Part shown: one piece after another, positions 46,880-56,832 of the stretch
Layout of the letters: each line of letters begins with the position of its first letter
How positions within the stretch are numbered: position 1 is the first letter of the stretch
The notes under the pieces: generated by a model
Seen by the model: the letters and a program-made list of their open reading frames with translations, nothing else
What the model was told of the DNA's origin: nothing
The model's database searches: none
Position numbers and translations under genes: made by a program
From: CAYPFY01 sp964410105
Lineage (GTDB): Bacteria > Bacteroidota > Ignavibacteria > UBA10030 > SZUA-254
Direction: 5' to 3'
Length of the DNA: 64,000 bases
NCBI GenBank assembly: GCA_964410105.1
Contig: CAYPFY010000001.1
Location: 124,001 to 188,000 of the forward strand

Positions 46880-47524
46880 ATGAATGCTCTCATTGTGGAT
46901 GACCATGCGGTAGTCCGTCGGGGCCTAACGGAGATCCTCGCCGAGGAATTCCCACGAACCATATTCGGCGAGGCCCGCGATTCGGCCGGTGCGCTCGAGC
47001 TGGCCCGTACGGGTGACGCCTGGGATATCGTCATCCTCGACGATTCCCTTCCGGGCAGGAGCGGGCTCGATGTTCTGGTGGAGCTGAGGGAAATCAGTCC
47101 CACGCTTCCCATCCTCGTCTACGGCATGCATCCGGAGCATCCGCATGCGGTGCAGGCGCTGAAGGTGGGCGCTTCCGGCTACCTTTCAAAATCCGACCTG
47201 CCTGAGGAACTCATCAAGGCGGTCCGGAAAATACTTGCCGGGGGGCGCTATATCAGCCCGGCGCTTGCGGAACGCCTCGCGTTCGATGTCGCCGAAGGGG
47301 CGCTCGGATCGAACCGGCCGCCACACGAGATGCTTTCCACACGTGAATTCCAGGTCATGAGCATGATTGCGGCGGGGAAAACTCCCAGCGAAATCGCCGA
47401 GGAACTCTCGCTCAGCGTGAAGACGATAAGCACGTACAGGGCCCGGCTGCTGGAGAAAATGAATTTCAGGACGAACGCCGACATCATCTACTACGTCATC
47501 CAGAACAAACTCGATCAGGAATGA
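46880..47524 (+). CDS. NarL/FixJ-type response regulator
   Basis: A 214-residue regulator with an N-terminal receiver (about 1-120) and a LuxR-type HTH (about 148-205, STREFQVMSMIAAGKTPSEIAEELSLSVKTISTYRARLLEKM). The receiver keeps the acidic pair (VDDH) and the phosphorylation Asp (VILDDSLPG) and the Lys of GYLSKSD. The switch Ser/Thr of the usual LSMHPE is Gly (VYGMHPE). The ATG at 46880 follows GAGAGG by 8 bases; the longer upstream frame is rejected. No histidine kinase adjoins. Confidence 0.9.
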   Translation: MNALIVDDHAVVRRGLTEILAEEFPRTIFGEARDSAGALELARTGDAWDIVILDDSLPGRSGLDVLVELREISPTLPILVYGMHPEHPHAVQALKVGASGYLSKSDLPEELIKAVRKILAGGRYISPALAERLAFDVAEGALGSNRPPHEMLSTREFQVMSMIAAGKTPSEIAEELSLSVKTISTYRARLLEKMNFRTNADIIYYVIQNKLDQE

Positions 47525-47528
47525 CACG

Positions 47529-48113
47529 TCAGGGCACCGTGGTCCCGCGGTCCCGGTAGTCGATGACCGGGGCGCAGACCGTGACTGTTCGCGTCCAGTG
47601 AGACCTCCGGTTGGGGGTGAGCAGAATCGAGAGGGAGTCCGACTGCCACAGTCGCGAGCTGTCGGGGCCGAACGAGGGAGGACCGAAGTTCTTCTTCATG
47701 TCCGATTCGAACGCGTCGAACTCGGCATCGATCATGTCCGAGTAATGGACGGTGAGACGCCTGAGAGTCTCTCTCACGAATGTGAAGCTCAGCTGATTGA
47801 TGCGCTCAAAACCCCTCTCCCGGTAGGCCTTCGTGGGGCTCCAGGTGCATTCGGACCTGAGATCGTCATGCCGGCAGTGGAGCTGTCCCAGCCTCTGTTC
47901 GACATCCGAGCGGGTGTCGCGCAGCCTGACGCCCCCGACATTCACGCTCGCAGGTTCGAGAGCAAGCCTCCCTCCTTTCGGCGGCTCGCCCCTTTCGCAG
48001 CCGCTAAGCCAGCCCAGCATGAGAGCCCCGGCAGCCAGGGCGAGATCAGTCGCCGTTGCCCGAACGGCGCTTCGCGTCTTTGAATTTCTGGAGCTGTTTC
48101 CAATAAAAATCAT
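47529..48113 (-). CDS. Probable lipoprotein of unknown function
   Basis: The 194-residue product has a long basic N-terminus, a hydrophobic stretch and a lipobox (GWLSG-Cys near residue 39). The rest has a pattern like short domains that compare predicted and observed values (GGVRLRDTRSDVEQRLGQLHC, then LRRLTVHYSDMIDAEFDAF) but matches no family I know. It overlaps the DUF1028 gene 3' end by 68 bases; the start is uncertain. It ends the surface operon, 4 bases from the convergent regulator stop. Confidence 0.6.
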   Translation of the reverse strand: MIFIGNSSRNSKTRSAVRATATDLALAAGALMLGWLSGCERGEPPKGGRLALEPASVNVGGVRLRDTRSDVEQRLGQLHCRHDDLRSECTWSPTKAYRERGFERINQLSFTFVRETLRRLTVHYSDMIDAEFDAFESDMKKNFGPPSFGPDSSRLWQSDSLSILLTPNRRSHWTRTVTVCAPVIDYRDRGTTVP

Positions 48114-49137
48114 TCGCCGGCTCCTTTGTCACCAGTGTCGTTTCGATCGCGACCGCCTCGTCGTAATGGCCGAGCAGAAAATGGCATTCCGCCATCGTGT
48201 CGAGGATATCCGAGCGCGCGGGAGCAAGCGTCGCGGCCCGTTTCGAAAGCTCGAGGCCTCTCTGCCTGTCGATATCGTGGGAAGCGAGCGACCGTGCGAT
48301 GCGGTTCATGAGGTCGGGATCGTCCGGCCTCGCCCGGAGTTCGGCGTTGAATGCTTCGACGATGCGCTGCATCTCGGTCCGGGCCGCACTATAGTTCCTG
48401 GCCCGATTGAACTCTTCCACCGACTGAAGACGGGCATCGATGAACGTCGTTTTCCAGAGGCTTAGGAGGCGCCTCAGTCTGACCAGAGGCAATGAATCGT
48501 TGTCGACCCGCAGGTCGATGAACCGGTCGTTGAATCCTCCGTATCCCCCCTTGTCCCGCACAACGAGGAGGGCAGCCGACTGGCGGCCCCTCCGGTCGCC
48601 TCCCTCCCTTTCAGCCGCATCGAGCGCATCCATGAGCCGGTCCGCGAGATCTCCGGAGGCAATTTCGAAAGCACGGGCCATTCCCTTCACGACCGCCTCC
48701 CCGGCGAGGATATTGCCCTGCGCAGTGTACCCGCGGCCCATGATGTGTCCCGCATACGGCTGGCACGAGGTGCCGGTATAGGCGAAGGCATTCCCCCGGG
48801 CGTCGACGATGCCGATCTGCCGGCTCGCGGCCCCCGTATCGGATTTCAACAGATAATCACCGGCCTCCTGGGCGGCCATGCCGCGCGCCATGAGATCGAG
48901 TCCTCTGGGGCCGAATGTGGTGTTGGCGAAAGCCTGCGTGGCGATCGCCCCCACGCCCGCCCTCGCGAACGGGACAACAGCCCCGACGGCCAGGAATCTT
49001 GACTGCACCGCGACACCCAGATCGCCGGTGAGCGAGTCCCAGGCCACGATCGAATAGGTGGCCACGGCCCCCGGCCCTGTCTGCGCGGAAACGCTTGCGG
49101 CGGAGAAAAGGACGAGGAAAAAAAGACTGCATTTCAT
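48046..49137 (-). CDS. DUF1028 family secreted protein
   Basis: The 363-residue protein has a signal peptide (1-18, SVSA-Q). Residues 24-240 match DUF1028 (TYSIVAWDSLTGDLGVAVQSRFLAVGAVVPFARAGVGA-type opening, GHIMGRGYTAQGNIL, QSAALLVV), an Ntn-hydrolase-like fold. The C-terminal 110 residues are helical and TPR-like. The family is often near peptidase or nucleotide-hydrolysis genes, but the reaction is unproven. Confidence 0.86.
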   Translation of the reverse strand: MKCSLFFLVLFSAASVSAQTGPGAVATYSIVAWDSLTGDLGVAVQSRFLAVGAVVPFARAGVGAIATQAFANTTFGPRGLDLMARGMAAQEAGDYLLKSDTGAASRQIGIVDARGNAFAYTGTSCQPYAGHIMGRGYTAQGNILAGEAVVKGMARAFEIASGDLADRLMDALDAAEREGGDRRGRQSAALLVVRDKGGYGGFNDRFIDLRVDNDSLPLVRLRRLLSLWKTTFIDARLQSVEEFNRARNYSAARTEMQRIVEAFNAELRARPDDPDLMNRIARSLASHDIDRQRGLELSKRAATLAPARSDILDTMAECHFLLGHYDEAVAIETTLVTKEPANDFYWKQLQKFKDAKRRSGNGD

Positions 49138-49160
49138 AATCCCTCCTCGGTCAGTGAGTG

Positions 49161-50309
49161 CTACTGGCCCGATAGTTTGAAACGGCGGATGACCCTGTTG
49201 CCGGTATCGGACACATACAGGGTGCCGTCGCTGGCGAACGTGATGCCGCTCGGTGTGTCGAGCCCTGGGAACTGAGAGGTCACGGTCCGCGACTTCCCGA
49301 AAGATTCCGTCTTGAAATTTCCGCTCTTGTCGAATTTGACCACGCTGTCGCGCTGCGAGTCGACGATGAAAATCTCGCGGCGCCGGCCGTCATACGTCGC
49401 GGCGGTCGCCCGTGCGAACCTGCTCCGTGAGACGAAATCCACGCTCGCCGGGAGGAATTTAGGCGACCACCCCTCTGATTCGGCCGTCAGGGTGTAAACC
49501 ATCCATATCGCACCGTAGGCATTGCCCGCATTGCTTTGCGTCAGGATAAAATCGCTGCTGGACGGAAAAACGTAAATGCCCGTGACGTCCCTGATGTCAT
49601 TGATCCCGGTCGCGTCCCCTGACCGTGTATTGAGGTCGGTCACCGGCGTCACGAACTGGTCACGATTGTTGAACCGCAGGACGCGCGTATCGGATTCGAG
49701 GGAGCTTACATTGTCGGGACCGTTCCGCACCGCCAGGTACGTGTTGCCGGGCAGCACTCCGATGCCGACGAAGCGTCGCGCGGGCCTTCCCCCCTCCTGC
49801 CAGACGACCCGCATGTGGGCAGTGGCGAGGTGCCCGAAGTTGAAGACGGGGATCGTGTCAAAAATAGGGATCGTGTCCTGCGTAAGGGTGTCGATCCTGA
49901 TTCCGGACTGAAAGACGCTGTCGTAACGCACGAGCGAGATCCGGATGATCGCGCCCAGCGTATCTGCGCCGCCCGGAGCGATCACTTCCCCCGCCACGAG
50001 CAGGTCAAGCCGCGAGTCCTGAGCGATCGCGACCGGGTGAAGGATAGCGCGCTTTTCCAGAATCTTTCCGCCTGCATCGATCATCACGACCTGATTGCTG
50101 TCGTGGTCGGCGACGTAGAGAATCTGATCGCGGCCGACGATGATCCCCCTCGGGCTTGCGAAGCCTCCCCAGGGGGGATAGATCTCGACGTAGCTCGTAT
50201 CTCCCAGCCGTCCGGGCCGGCCGGTATCGACCGGCGGCGTCAGGCGTTCCTCACACGCTCCCAGGGCAAGGCACAGGCCAATGGTCGCTATGGCAAGGAG
50301 GACTTTCAT
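49161..50309 (-). CDS. NHL/SMP-30-like repeat lipoprotein
   Basis: A 382-residue lipoprotein (lipobox LGA-Cys19). The mature part has NHL-like beta-propeller repeats: FASPRGIIVGRDQILYVADHDSNQVVMID near the start, EIFIVDSQRDSVVKFDKSGNF, and LDTPSGITFASDGTLYVSDTGNRVIRRF at the end. Such propellers bind partners or ligands at the cell surface. Its start overlaps the PorV-like gene stop by 4 bases. Confidence 0.82.
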   Translation of the reverse strand: MKVLLAIATIGLCLALGACEERLTPPVDTGRPGRLGDTSYVEIYPPWGGFASPRGIIVGRDQILYVADHDSNQVVMIDAGGKILEKRAILHPVAIAQDSRLDLLVAGEVIAPGGADTLGAIIRISLVRYDSVFQSGIRIDTLTQDTIPIFDTIPVFNFGHLATAHMRVVWQEGGRPARRFVGIGVLPGNTYLAVRNGPDNVSSLESDTRVLRFNNRDQFVTPVTDLNTRSGDATGINDIRDVTGIYVFPSSSDFILTQSNAGNAYGAIWMVYTLTAESEGWSPKFLPASVDFVSRSRFARATAATYDGRRREIFIVDSQRDSVVKFDKSGNFKTESFGKSRTVTSQFPGLDTPSGITFASDGTLYVSDTGNRVIRRFKLSGQ

Positions 50310-51343
50310 GGCATAGAGAGCGCTACGGATATCCGGTGAACGCTTCCGAGGAGATTAAAATTGGCATACGCATAATCAACATTGACGAGGGTCGATGCGA
50401 CGGGGGCCGCCACTCCGAGGCCGAGCGTGAAATCGTTCGAGCTGGAATTGTCCCTTTCGAGGAAAGGCTCTCCGATGGTTCGCTTCACGCCCGCGCGCAG
50501 GAAGAGCCATTTTTGCCACTGGTACTCGACGCCGAGGTGCATATTTTCCGCATTGTCATTCGGGTGATTGAGCTCGAACGATGTGGTGACCCGTTCTCCT
50601 TCAGTCTGAAGGGGCTCCATGGCAAATCCGATCTTGAAGAGGGTCGGGGGTGAGAAAGATTGGAACGTTGTGACGGGGGGCCCGACATACTGCGGCGCTT
50701 CGCCGGACGGGGTCACGTCGGCCCCGAAATTAGCGATCACGATGGCAAATCGTGAAGATCCGAGCCCCGTCCAGTAATAGGTCCCCAGATCGGCCATGAC
50801 AGTCCGGATTTTCAACACATCCAGCGTCTCTTCGACGTAACGGAGGGTGATTCCGAAGCTGAACTGATCGGTCATACGTCTGGCGTACGAGAGCCCCACG
50901 GCGACATCGCCGAAGCGGAAATGCTCCCCGGTCCCGAAGGGCTGGGTCTCGGTCGTCCGTTCCATCTCCTGCATATGGAGCGAGGTTATTGCGACACCCA
51001 CGGCTTCGCCGCCCGAGGGGTGATAGGCCGCGCCGAAGAATTCGTGCTTGATGTCGACAACATATTCGGTGTGGGCAAAAAGCACCTGGTTCTCGGTGAA
51101 CTGAGTCAGCCCCGCCGGGTTCCAGTAGAGGGCCGAGGCGTCATTTGCCATGGCGGTGAACGCCTCTCCGAGAGCGACCCCCCGGGCGCCGACCCCTATC
51201 TTAAGGAATGGGAGTGCCGAAATCCCGGCGCGTTGTCCCCCCAGGTTCGGGATGAGCTGGGCTTGGGATGCGCTTGGTCCCGCCAGAAGGGCGACGATGA
51301 TCGTCCAGAGGGGGGAACCGATATTTTTGAGGAACGAGTTCAT
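50306..51343 (-). CDS. PorV/PorQ family outer-membrane protein
   Basis: The 345-residue barrel protein has a signal peptide (about 1-28) and the family opening SALPFLKIGVGARGVALGEAFTAMANDASALYWNPAGL, then antiparallel strands to a C-terminal barrel end. PorV is the outer-membrane shuttle of the type IX secretion system; PorQ paralogues are related. Being downstream of a TonB receptor, it may serve a dedicated secretion or uptake route. It begins directly at the TonB gene stop. Confidence 0.88.
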   Translation of the reverse strand: MNSFLKNIGSPLWTIIVALLAGPSASQAQLIPNLGGQRAGISALPFLKIGVGARGVALGEAFTAMANDASALYWNPAGLTQFTENQVLFAHTEYVVDIKHEFFGAAYHPSGGEAVGVAITSLHMQEMERTTETQPFGTGEHFRFGDVAVGLSYARRMTDQFSFGITLRYVEETLDVLKIRTVMADLGTYYWTGLGSSRFAIVIANFGADVTPSGEAPQYVGPPVTTFQSFSPPTLFKIGFAMEPLQTEGERVTTSFELNHPNDNAENMHLGVEYQWQKWLFLRAGVKRTIGEPFLERDNSSSNDFTLGLGVAAPVASTLVNVDYAYANFNLLGSVHRISVALSMP

Positions 51344-54202
51344 TTAAAATTTGAACGATAGACCCAGCCGGTATGTCCTCGGCGTCAGATACCGCGCCGG
51401 GTTGTAGGGAAAGGCCGACACCGGCGGAGTCAGGTCGGGGTAGAGCGGATCGTTCACCGACTGCTGTGTCGGATCGCCGTACTCATAGGCCCTTCCGGTC
51501 ACCGGATTGATGATTTCGGAGTTTTTCCGGTTGAGGAGATTTTGAACTTCCATCGACAATGCGAGGGATCCGATCCCGACATCGAAGTATTTCTCAAAGT
51601 TCAGATCGATGTAAAACCAGGGTTCGGACACTTCCGTATACGGATTCTTGTAATCGGGCTGATACTGCGGCCTCCCGTTGACATCGGTTCCGTAAAGGAT
51701 CTGGCGCGTGTATCTCTTGCCGGATTCATAGAAGAACCTTAGAAAGAGGTTGTAGTCCTCCAGAATGCCCCGGCCGAAGCCGAAGAGGGGCTGATCTTTC
51801 TTCGATGCAAAATTCAGGTTGGCGCTCAGCTGGACCGGCCGGTCGTAGACGGCCGGGACTTCCTTGATATTCTCATCGAGCCCCTGCTGCAGGTTGAAGA
51901 CGGCGTCATCTGCCGCAGAGCTCTTGCCGGTCGCTATGGAATACGAGCCGGAGAGGGTGCCGCGGAACCAGCCGCCAAGCCGGGTTTTATACTCCACCTC
52001 CACCCCGCGCACCCTGCTGTAATCCAGATTGATGTAGGTTGTGTATGATCCCCCGGTGAACCGCGAGCTCTGGGCCTGGATGCTCCGGGCGGTGATGTAG
52101 TCGAAAATGTCTTTGTAGTACGCCGTGACGGTGAGGACGTCGCTTTCGGATACCTGATTCCGTAGCCCGAGCTCGTAAGACACCGTGGTCTCGGGGTTGA
52201 GGTCGGGATTGCCGATGGTCTGCGAAGAAGCCTGGGCTCCGCTTTTGGCGAGCTTCGAGTAGACGAACTGGGGACGCGGAAGTTTGGAAAAATGTCCGTA
52301 GGAGAAGTAGAGGGTCTGGTTATCCGAGACGGGATGCGAAATTCCGAGCCGGGGGCTCACCCGGCCCTTCCATCTCCGGCCAAAAAATTTGTAGGTGTCG
52401 TCGAAATATGCCTGCCGGATCTGCGGGGAGACGTTGATCGAATCGGCGGGCTGGCGCATGATCTGGTCCACGAATTTCCCCGGGAACCAGTAGTCGAATC
52501 TCATCCCGAAATTCAGGATCATGCCTTTGAGCGTGATATTGTCCTGCGCATAGAGCGCCCCGAGAGCCGGGTTTACCGTATAGATGTCGTAATTGAGACC
52601 CAGGGGTTTGATCCAGGGATCGAACAGATCGACCATCTGCATGTTCTGGAACCGCATCTCAAGGCCGGTCTTGAATTTGTGCTTTTCGGTGAAGTGGTGG
52701 GTCAGATCCCCCTTGTATGTGTATTCGCTGATGAAATGGTCGCGCCACCGCGTAGGATTCCCCACGTCGTAAAATCCGTCGCCCGGAATGACGCCGATCG
52801 TGTCGCGCGAGATATTGTAATACTGGATGGGAAATGTCACTATGTCCTTCGGCTCGCTGTACTCGTTGTACCCCTTCCCGTTCGCGTCCCCTCGGACGTG
52901 AGCCGTATAGCGGCTCAGCTTGAGTTCATAAAATGTCGAAGGGCTCAACGTATGCGTGAGGGAAACGGAATGCTGAATATTCCTCTGCGTGAAGGTGTTT
53001 GCGCTGTCGGGGATATTCTTGAACTCATACTGGTAGCCGGGGTTCGGTTCTACCCTTTCAAGGGTAGCCTGGACCGTCTGAGAGTTCTGGTCTATGACTA
53101 TAGACTGGGAGTAGGCGTACGAGATTTTTATGATCGATGAAGGTCGCCACGTCAGCTTCGTGAGCCAGGACCAGCTGTTCGACCTCCGCGGAGAAAGGGA
53201 CGACGTGCCGTCAAGAAGAGAGGAGAACAATTTGCTCGGGACCCGGACCTCATACCCTACAGGCCGCCCGCTCAGTATGCTTTCGATCCACCGTGAATAC
53301 CCGTCGGAGAGATTTGCGTAAAAGGTACCGAAAAAGCTGACCCCTCCCGGGACAGATGCCCCGACGCTTGGGAGGAGATAGGATGTAATCGGCTCGGGTC
53401 CGCTCAGGCTCATCTCATAGATATCGGTGTTGGCATTGGACCGTGAGTTTTCGTTGAATCCGAAATGATCCCGCTTATAGCCCAGCGACCCGTTGAAATT
53501 CTTGCTCCCCTCCTTTGTGGTGATGTTGACCACGCCGGATGTCGCCTGTCCGTATTCCGCGTTATAGCCGCCCGTGATGACCTCAACTTCCTGAATCGCG
53601 GCCGGGCTGAGCTGCAGTCCGAACCCGGTGCCGCCGAGCGGGTCCTGGACCGAGATGCCGTCGAGGAGATACGCGTTCTCATACGTCCTCCCTCCCCTGA
53701 TGTGGATCTCGTTATCCGACTGGACAACTCCCGTCTGGAGGGCGACCACGTCCTTCACGCTCTGAACGGCCGCCGCTTTGATATCCTCGCTGCCCATGGT
53801 GCGCGCGCTCTGAGTCTCTTCGATATTAAAAAGCGGCTTCTCTCCTATTATGACGACCTCCTGTCCCAGGCTCAGGACCGTCTCATCGAGTTTGACATCG
53901 AGGGCCGACGGTTCACCCGGGCTTACCTTATAGGCGGTGAACTGGACGGTTTTGTATCCGAGCAGAGTCACTTCGACAGTATAAGTCCCGGGATTCACCC
54001 CCGTGATAGTGAATGTGCCGTCGATGCCCGAGACGGCCCCGTAGTAGGTTCCCTTGACTGTCACGTTCGCGCTCGGAAGGGCCTCCGCTGTTTTGGCGTC
54101 GATGATCTTTCCCTTGATGATCCCCTTCGTCGATTGCGCCTGCAGCTGCGCGAGGCAGAAGGCCCCAACCGCAAGAGTTTTGAGAATTGCCGGGATTTTC
54201 AT
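51344..54202 (-). CDS. TonB-dependent receptor with carboxypeptidase-like N-terminal domain
   Basis: A 952-residue outer-membrane receptor. A signal peptide (about 1-22) precedes a CarboxypepD_reg-like domain (about 26-110, GIIKGKIIDAKTAEALPSANVTVKG). The plug follows (about 125-240, MGSEDIKAAAVQSVKDVVALQTGV, IHIRGGRTYENAYLLDGISVQDPL) and then a large 22-strand-type barrel ending in LGLSFKF. It would import a large ligand with energy from TonB. No SusD partner is adjacent. It overlaps the stop codon of the 54199-56832 gene upstream by 4 bases. Confidence 0.93.
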   Translation of the reverse strand: MKIPAILKTLAVGAFCLAQLQAQSTKGIIKGKIIDAKTAEALPSANVTVKGTYYGAVSGIDGTFTITGVNPGTYTVEVTLLGYKTVQFTAYKVSPGEPSALDVKLDETVLSLGQEVVIIGEKPLFNIEETQSARTMGSEDIKAAAVQSVKDVVALQTGVVQSDNEIHIRGGRTYENAYLLDGISVQDPLGGTGFGLQLSPAAIQEVEVITGGYNAEYGQATSGVVNITTKEGSKNFNGSLGYKRDHFGFNENSRSNANTDIYEMSLSGPEPITSYLLPSVGASVPGGVSFFGTFYANLSDGYSRWIESILSGRPVGYEVRVPSKLFSSLLDGTSSLSPRRSNSWSWLTKLTWRPSSIIKISYAYSQSIVIDQNSQTVQATLERVEPNPGYQYEFKNIPDSANTFTQRNIQHSVSLTHTLSPSTFYELKLSRYTAHVRGDANGKGYNEYSEPKDIVTFPIQYYNISRDTIGVIPGDGFYDVGNPTRWRDHFISEYTYKGDLTHHFTEKHKFKTGLEMRFQNMQMVDLFDPWIKPLGLNYDIYTVNPALGALYAQDNITLKGMILNFGMRFDYWFPGKFVDQIMRQPADSINVSPQIRQAYFDDTYKFFGRRWKGRVSPRLGISHPVSDNQTLYFSYGHFSKLPRPQFVYSKLAKSGAQASSQTIGNPDLNPETTVSYELGLRNQVSESDVLTVTAYYKDIFDYITARSIQAQSSRFTGGSYTTYINLDYSRVRGVEVEYKTRLGGWFRGTLSGSYSIATGKSSAADDAVFNLQQGLDENIKEVPAVYDRPVQLSANLNFASKKDQPLFGFGRGILEDYNLFLRFFYESGKRYTRQILYGTDVNGRPQYQPDYKNPYTEVSEPWFYIDLNFEKYFDVGIGSLALSMEVQNLLNRKNSEIINPVTGRAYEYGDPTQQSVNDPLYPDLTPPVSAFPYNPARYLTPRTYRLGLSFKF

Positions 54203-56832
54203 AACCCGAACTCCCGGTGTATCACATACTGGAGGAAGGGTACGATCGTCCCTGCGCCCCCGGTGCCGGCCGGACCGTCAAGGAGATGGAGAGGCAGCCC
54301 GAGGAAGACGAAGCTCAGCTTTCCGTGCACATCGGGCATTCCGAGGATTCCTACATTAATGTCATCGGGAGGCTGGAATGCCCAAGATATGCCATCCGAC
54401 GTATGGAGGACGATGCCCCCGGTCCCCGCTGCCCAGACATCCGACGAACCCGAGGCAAGGGAATTCAGTGTCCGGTAGTTGGTAAAAGGACCGAGTTGAG
54501 AGACCCAGGTCTGTCCCTTGTCGCTTGTGTGGACGATATATCCGTTCCCGCCGGCGGCCCAGGCATTGAGGTCGTCAACCCGGGCGATCGAGCGCAGCTC
54601 GGCCGCCGGGAGATTTTGCTGCAGGATCCATGTATCCCCCCCATCGGTCGACCGGAAGATTGCCCGCGAACTGGCTGCCGCCACCAGAGTCGTATTGTCG
54701 ATGTACCGGACGGAATTCAGACGAGGGGCACTTGGCAGAAGAACGGTGCGCCAGGACGATCCCGCATCTGTCGACCGGATGGTGAGCCCGCTGTCGCCGA
54801 CGGCAACGAGGGAATTCGCATCGATGAAATCGATTGCGCGGATCGATTTTGAGGTGCGGAAGCCCGTGGGTCCCCAGTTCCTTCCGCCATCGGCCGTGCG
54901 AATGAGGATTCCGTTTTCGCCCACCGCTATCCCGACTGACGACGAGGGGAATGCGACTCCATAAAGATCCTTCTGTTCCACCCGCGAGCGGTTGATCCAG
55001 CTTGCCCCGCCGTCAGTCGTCTCGAGAATCGTGGCGTTCTCCCCGACGATCCAGCCGTGAGTCGGCGAGAGGAAGTGAATCCCGTAGAGCGCCGTCGTTG
55101 CGCCGGATTTCTGACGTTTCCACGAGAGGCCCCCGTCCGGGGACGCGATGATGGTTCCCTGCTCACCGCATGCCCAGAGCTGCTGGCCCTGGGACGTCAC
55201 GGCGTTCAGATCAAAAAGCGTGGGAGTGAGGGCGTAACGGATGGTCGGACGCGTATCCTTCTGGATATGGTAAATATACCGCGCATCAGGCCGCTTATAA
55301 GCGGGGCGCATGAAAAGAGAGTAGGATCGCTGCGGGTTGGGATCGAGCGTAAATTGTAGTTCCGGATATATCCCGCCGGGGGCGGAAGAGTCCGGATAGA
55401 GCCGGAACCCCTGCTGAATGCGCGTGTCTCCCGGCCTCGGCAGGAGAGGGTTCGCGGAGGAGAGATCCACCGAACTGATGCTGTCGAGGGGGGCAAAATC
55501 GGTGAGCGCCCCTCGGGGGTCGTTCGAGGTCTCGAACATCGTCGAATAAATGACTTTGCCGGGATGCGTTCCATCCTGGACAAAATAATGGAGCGGTTCG
55601 CGTGCGACCCCCAGGCTCGGAAAGGGGTCGGTGTACCAGAGAACGAGATCGAAGAGGTGCAGGGTGTTGACAAGTGCCGGGTCCACGAACGGCGGCACCA
55701 TGATCCCGGGCTTATTGTCCCTCTTATCCTCGGAGGAGAGACCCCGACCGACATCGAGAACCTCCGCGGACGGATACCCTGACTGACCGAGAGCATTTCT
55801 GAGTATCGAGAGAGCCGCATCCCGATCGGCGAGTATATAATCGTCGACGATGAGCGCCTTGCTCAGAGGCTGTTTCACGAACCATCGTTTCAGCGGGAGG
55901 GCGTTCGGATCGGGGAGCCCCTTGAAGGGGCTCACGTCCCCTGCGATGTCCCGGGCGCGGACATAAAACGTGTTCAGGGCATTCAACCGGAGGTGCGTGA
56001 TTGCCCCCAGTGGATACCGGCCGGTGAAATAGGTCCCGCTGTAGACGTCGGCGCTCACCTCGGTGACGCCCGAAAGGGTGTCGCTGCGGGTGCGGGGGAC
56101 GATGAGAGAGACGAGTTGGACTGTCGAGCGTACCGTGAAGCGGCGCGACGGGTCTGTTGTGTCATTGAGCGCGATCTCATAGGCGGCAATCGTCTGGTCT
56201 CCATCCGGATCGCTTCCCACCCATGCGAACGTGGCGGCCGTGAAAGTCGTTTCCGGCTGCTGCATCGTGACGGAGGGGTCGTTCGGATTCGGAGCGAAAA
56301 CGACGCTCGGGGGCTGGTTCAGAACAGGAAGTTGGAGCCGCGCCGAACCGGTATCCACCGCCCGTGCAAGAGACCCGAGGGGAACATCGCCGGCATCGTA
56401 GATGCCGTCGGCGTTCTTGTCCCAGTAAGGGCTCGGACTCAGCCGCACGACGGGCTTCAGGGTCTCGGGCAGCGTCTCAAGGAACGTATTGTCGACCGCA
56501 CGCACGGCGACCTGAAACGTATCCCTCTCCTTCACAAGAGGGAACGCGATCAGAGTGTCGTTGCCGGTTCGCCAGCTGTATCCGACGGTATCGAGAAGCT
56601 TTCCCGTGGAGTCGAGGATTTTTCCCGATGCGAACAGGAAACCCTTCACGGTGCCGTCCGGATCTTCCCCCCACCAATGGAGATGCTGCTTGCTGATCCC
56701 TTCGGAGACGGTCGAATCGGGGAAGAGCCAGAGAAAGGATTTCGGGGGGACGTTTTGCCTGAAAACGTCCGGAATTTCCTTGGTGCACGACGCTGCAATG
56801 AGGGCGATGGCGATGACGGCGAAAAATCTCAT
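54199..56832 (-). CDS. Ycf48-like repeat surface lipoprotein
   Basis: The 877-residue product is a lipoprotein (signal 1-15, lipobox IAAS-Cys16). The N-terminal part (about 25-540) has a beta-sandwich-like region (LHWWGEDPDGTVKGFLFASG, WVGSDPDGDQTIAAYEIALND) and a Rossmann-like domain near residues 330-470. Residues about 550-840 hold seven Ycf48/BNR-type propeller repeats (WACGEQGTIIASPDGGLSWKR, GWIVGENATILETTDGGASWIN and others). It overlaps both neighbours by 4 bases. Confidence 0.85.
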   Translation of the reverse strand: MRFFAVIAIALIAASCTKEIPDVFRQNVPPKSFLWLFPDSTVSEGISKQHLHWWGEDPDGTVKGFLFASGKILDSTGKLLDTVGYSWRTGNDTLIAFPLVKERDTFQVAVRAVDNTFLETLPETLKPVVRLSPSPYWDKNADGIYDAGDVPLGSLARAVDTGSARLQLPVLNQPPSVVFAPNPNDPSVTMQQPETTFTAATFAWVGSDPDGDQTIAAYEIALNDTTDPSRRFTVRSTVQLVSLIVPRTRSDTLSGVTEVSADVYSGTYFTGRYPLGAITHLRLNALNTFYVRARDIAGDVSPFKGLPDPNALPLKRWFVKQPLSKALIVDDYILADRDAALSILRNALGQSGYPSAEVLDVGRGLSSEDKRDNKPGIMVPPFVDPALVNTLHLFDLVLWYTDPFPSLGVAREPLHYFVQDGTHPGKVIYSTMFETSNDPRGALTDFAPLDSISSVDLSSANPLLPRPGDTRIQQGFRLYPDSSAPGGIYPELQFTLDPNPQRSYSLFMRPAYKRPDARYIYHIQKDTRPTIRYALTPTLFDLNAVTSQGQQLWACGEQGTIIASPDGGLSWKRQKSGATTALYGIHFLSPTHGWIVGENATILETTDGGASWINRSRVEQKDLYGVAFPSSSVGIAVGENGILIRTADGGRNWGPTGFRTSKSIRAIDFIDANSLVAVGDSGLTIRSTDAGSSWRTVLLPSAPRLNSVRYIDNTTLVAAASSRAIFRSTDGGDTWILQQNLPAAELRSIARVDDLNAWAAGGNGYIVHTSDKGQTWVSQLGPFTNYRTLNSLASGSSDVWAAGTGGIVLHTSDGISWAFQPPDDINVGILGMPDVHGKLSFVFLGLPLHLLDGPAGTGGAGTIVPFLQYVIHREFGL

